Of a DNA stretch of 64,000 nucleotides, positions 61,909 to 64,000 are shown piece after piece (within the stretch, counting starts at the first letter, position 1; the number at the start of each line of letters is the position of its first letter). The position numbers and the translations under genes are program-made. The stretch is from NCBI GenBank assembly GCA_964509295.1, contig CAZDWS010000014.1, positions 29,979 to 93,978 on the forward strand. Direction: 5' to 3'. Below the pieces are notes generated by a model. That model searched no databases, was not told the origin of the DNA, and saw only the letters and a list, made by a program, of their open reading frames with translations. The DNA comes from JBGSQR01 sp964509295. Its GTDB lineage: Bacteria > Desulfobacterota > Desulfuromonadia > Geobacterales > Pseudopelobacteraceae.

Positions 61909-63054
61909 TCAAGCCAATCGCTCTTTTACATATTTTTCCAGCCTGTTCATTCCTTCTGCAATATTTTCAATTGAATTTGCATACGAAAACCTGAGGTAGC
62001 CTTCGCCGCCTTTGCCGAAATCAATGCCCGGTGTTACTCCAATATGCGCTTTTTCCAGAATATCAAACGCCAGATCATATGAATTTTCCGAGATGTGTCT
62101 GGCGTTGGCAAATACATAGAATGCCGCAGTTGGCTCAACTGCTACACCCAGTCCGATTTCTCGCAGTCGACGGACCATGAATTTTCTTCTCTCGTTATAA
62201 ATACTCCTCATGCGTTCTACATCGGGTTGGCCATATTTCAGGGCAGCAATTCCGGCAAACTGGGATACGGAATTTGGAGCAAGGAAAAAATTCTGCTGTA
62301 ACTTCTGTATGGTTCTTACAAATGGTTTAGGTACAATCATATAGCCCAGTCGTAGGCCTGTCATAGCGTACATTTTGGAAAATCCGTTCAACACAAAGGC
62401 CTGGTCTGTAAATTCGAGGATGCTGTTTTCGTCGCCCTCATAAACCAGTCCGTGATATATTTCATCAGATATGATGTAAGGTCCCAATGTGCTGATGGCC
62501 TTCATGCGCTCTTTAGATAATACTGTTCCTGTTGGATTGCTGGGGGAGTTCACTAAAATCGCTTTGGTCTTTTCTGTGATTTTTGCTCGAATATCTTCCG
62601 GCCTGTATTGAAATCCGTCTTCTTCAAATACCGGTACAGTAATTGTTTTACCTTCAAGGTATTTGATAAAATTGGGATAGCAGGCATAATGAGGGTCGGA
62701 AATAATAACTTCATCGTCTTTATTCAGAAGGACGGAAAAGAGTGATAACATTGCCGGTGATGTACCGGATGTAACAATTACCTGGTCCGGATGAGTCTGG
62801 ACTCCATATCTGTTGAAGTAGTATTCGCAGATAGACTCTCTGAGTTCAATCATGCCAAGGCTGTGCGTGTAATGAGTGTGACCGTCCCTGACCGCTTTGC
62901 ATACGGCGTCTTTAACGCATTCAGGCACATCAAAATCCGGTTCACCAACCTCCATATGTATTACACTGGTTCCATTTATTTCCATCTCTTTCGCTTTTTC
63001 AAGTACATCCATAACTATAAATGAAGTTAGTTCGTTTACTCTGGCAGGTATCAT
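61909..63054 (-). CDS. PLP-dependent class I/II aminotransferase
   Basis: 381 residues. Fold-type I motifs: MEVGEPDFDVPECVKDAV, VIVTSGTSPAMLSLFSVLL, LVNSPSNPTGTVLSKERM with substrate Asn, ISDEIYHGLVY with the PLP Asp/Tyr, the PLP-lysine in GFSKMYAMTGLRLGY and FLRFSYAN-like end (YLRFSYANSIENIAEGMNRL). Likely an aspartate- or aromatic-amino-acid-type enzyme of the AspC/AlaA-like group; substrate cannot be told from sequence. The start at 63054 has GAGAG upstream. It is convergent with the PagL-like gene and divergent from frdC/sdhC. Confidence 0.92.
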   Translation of the reverse strand: MIPARVNELTSFIVMDVLEKAKEMEINGTSVIHMEVGEPDFDVPECVKDAVCKAVRDGHTHYTHSLGMIELRESICEYYFNRYGVQTHPDQVIVTSGTSPAMLSLFSVLLNKDDEVIISDPHYACYPNFIKYLEGKTITVPVFEEDGFQYRPEDIRAKITEKTKAILVNSPSNPTGTVLSKERMKAISTLGPYIISDEIYHGLVYEGDENSILEFTDQAFVLNGFSKMYAMTGLRLGYMIVPKPFVRTIQKLQQNFFLAPNSVSQFAGIAALKYGQPDVERMRSIYNERRKFMVRRLREIGLGVAVEPTAAFYVFANARHISENSYDLAFDILEKAHIGVTPGIDFGKGGEGYLRFSYANSIENIAEGMNRLEKYVKERLA

Positions 63055-63410
63055 GGATTCTCTCGATCAGTATGGTTTATTTGAATAGAAAAGCATTTAA
63101 TAGTTTATTTGGATTGAAACAAATGTAAAGTGTTCATTGCATAGACATTAAAATATTATTTGATAGTAATTTTATAACTAAGCGCAAATATTTGATATTT
63201 CATAATTTATCAGTTTAGCAGATATTTGAGTATTGAAAAAAAATACAATATTAGCAAAAATTTACACTCTATTGCTGGACAATTGACAATATTACAGTAT
63301 ATTTTACCATTCGATCAAAATGGAGTTTTAGGTTTAGTTTTACCAATGTTTTGTTAACCATTTACTTGTGTTCAATAAAGTCCACCACTCTTGTAAAGGA
63401 AGGATTAGAT
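63055..63410. other. 356-bp AT-rich spacer between divergent genes
   Basis: No gene or RNA was seen. It must hold the promoters of the aminotransferase (minus) and the cytochrome b gene (plus). A TTGACA at 63283-63288 followed after 16 bp by TACCAT (63305-63310) is a weak candidate for the latter. The long leader of about 100 bases before the cytochrome gene has no recognised riboswitch. Confidence 0.4.
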
Positions 63411-64000
63411 ATGCACTTTTTCAGCAGCTCAATCGGTAAGAAAATTGTAATGGCAGCAACCGGTATCTGTATGGCAATGTTTGCCTGCATCCACCTGATT
63501 GGCAACTCAACCATTTTTGGTTGGCTCAACGGCGGCATCAACGCCTATGCCCATCACCTTCACGCCCTCCCGGCTCCGATCATCATCGGTTTCCGTGGTG
63601 GTCTGGCTCTTTTGCTTCTGGTTCACGTCTGGTTCGGCATCAAGCTGACCCTTGAGAACAGCGGCGGTCGTCCTCAGCAGTACGCCGTCAATGCCACCAA
63701 GAAGATCACGTTTGCCGGTAACACCATGATCTGGACCGGTTTGGCACTGTTGGCATTCTTTGCTTATCACCTTCTGCACTTCACCCTGCAGACCCTTGAG
63801 CCATCCACTGCCGCCCTCAAGAACCTTGTACCTGTGAATGGTATTGACATGCCCAACGTCCTCGGCATGATGAGTGCCTCATTCAAGAACATCATCACCG
63901 TCGGTATTTACGGAATTGCCATGGTAGCTTTGTTCCTGCATCTCTCCCACGGCATCCAGAGCTTCTTCCAGACCATGGGTTGGAACAACGGCAAGACACT
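63411..64000 (+). CDS. Fumarate reductase / succinate dehydrogenase cytochrome b subunit (5' part)
   Basis: 196 codons are visible; the gene runs off the right edge. Features are those of the five-helix diheme cytochrome b (FrdC/SdhC of Wolinella and Geobacter): FSSSIGKKIVMAATGICMAM, FACIHLIGN, FNAYAHHL-like AYAHHLHAL, GGLALLLLVHVWFGIKLTLE, FFAYHLLHFTLQT and VALFLHLSHGIQSFFQTMGW with heme-ligand histidines. It anchors the FAD and Fe-S subunits, expected just downstream, and exchanges electrons with menaquinone. In Geobacter one complex does both fumarate reduction and succinate oxidation. AAGGAAGG lies before ATG 63411. Confidence 0.93.
   Translation, partial: MHFFSSSIGKKIVMAATGICMAMFACIHLIGNSTIFGWLNGGINAYAHHLHALPAPIIIGFRGGLALLLLVHVWFGIKLTLENSGGRPQQYAVNATKKITFAGNTMIWTGLALLAFFAYHLLHFTLQTLEPSTAALKNLVPVNGIDMPNVLGMMSASFKNIITVGIYGIAMVALFLHLSHGIQSFFQTMGWNNGKT

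Noticed and set aside
1..64000. CRISPR array, tRNA or rRNA genes
   Set aside because: No regularly spaced repeats and no cloverleaf or rRNA-like stretch was noticed; no scan program was run.

Overview
The window looks like a chromosomal segment from a Geobacter-like member of the Desulfuromonadales. This is inferred from gene content: a fumarate reductase/succinate dehydrogenase cytochrome b of the single-subunit type at the right edge, a type IV pilus block pilB-pilT-pilC-pilS, many sigma-54 signals, PagL-like lipid A deacylase, and large secreted transglutaminase-like and CARDB/FG-GAP proteins. The left 7 kb is visibly more GC-rich than the rest, and 13.6-16.1 kb is clearly AT-rich.

Layout. 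1-7.9 kb is a copper/silver resistance island: the 3' end of an NtrC-type regulator, a complete CusCBA-type tripartite exporter (the CusA Met triad is intact), and two small Met/His-rich exported proteins. Two similar -24/-12 (sigma-54) promoter candidates, each preceded by AGAATATTC-type boxes, tie these units into one candidate regulon. 7.9-10.6 kb holds a small membrane protein and a divergent GntR regulator/class III CoA-transferase pair with a perfect 16-bp operator over the promoter. 10.7-16.1 kb is the most unusual part: a secreted protein with a transglutaminase-like domain that lacks the nucleophile, ending in a separate AT-rich C-terminal domain that resembles polymorphic-toxin tips of the HYT/G-x-G-x-Y-x-T type. 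It is followed by a cytosolic LVIVD-type beta-propeller protein (possible immunity protein), a truncated gene, an IS3-family transposase remnant and a small membrane protein. 16.1-24.0 kb is one 2644-residue secreted mosaic protein.

24.1-25.4 kb: a cation/Ca2+ exchanger on the minus strand under a convincing yybP-ykoY (manganese) riboswitch. 25.4-32.5 kb: recG (with an extra AbrB-like N-terminus), ribF, a LPG-synthase-like membrane protein, a DUF2723 membrane protein and aroE. 32.5-42.9 kb: pilB, pilT, pilC and a pilS-type kinase from their own sigma-70 promoter, then an orphan FtsX-like permease, unknown proteins, a glycine-zipper lipoprotein and an EAL-HDOD protein; the pilR and pilA genes that follow pilS in Geobacter are not here.

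43.0-47.4 kb (minus): marR-tolC-emrA-emrB drug efflux operon. 47.5-51.2 kb: rimI-pyrK-pyrD-VKOR/DsbA-mutT. 51.2-52.5 kb: a HutP-family protein on the minus strand, a 437-bp spacer with nested GATC palindromes, and a small membrane protein. 52.6-57.1 kb: branched-chain amino acid genes ilvD-ilvB-ilvN-ilvN with two tandem regulatory subunits. 57.2-61.9 kb: a macro-domain protein, a B12-binding radical SAM enzyme, a YyaL-type thioredoxin-domain protein and a PagL-like outer membrane protein. 61.9 kb to the end: an aminotransferase on the minus strand, a 356-bp AT-rich spacer, and the 5' part of the frdC/sdhC cytochrome b gene, cut by the window edge.

All calls are by eye; no database search was run. 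No tRNA, rRNA or CRISPR array was seen.
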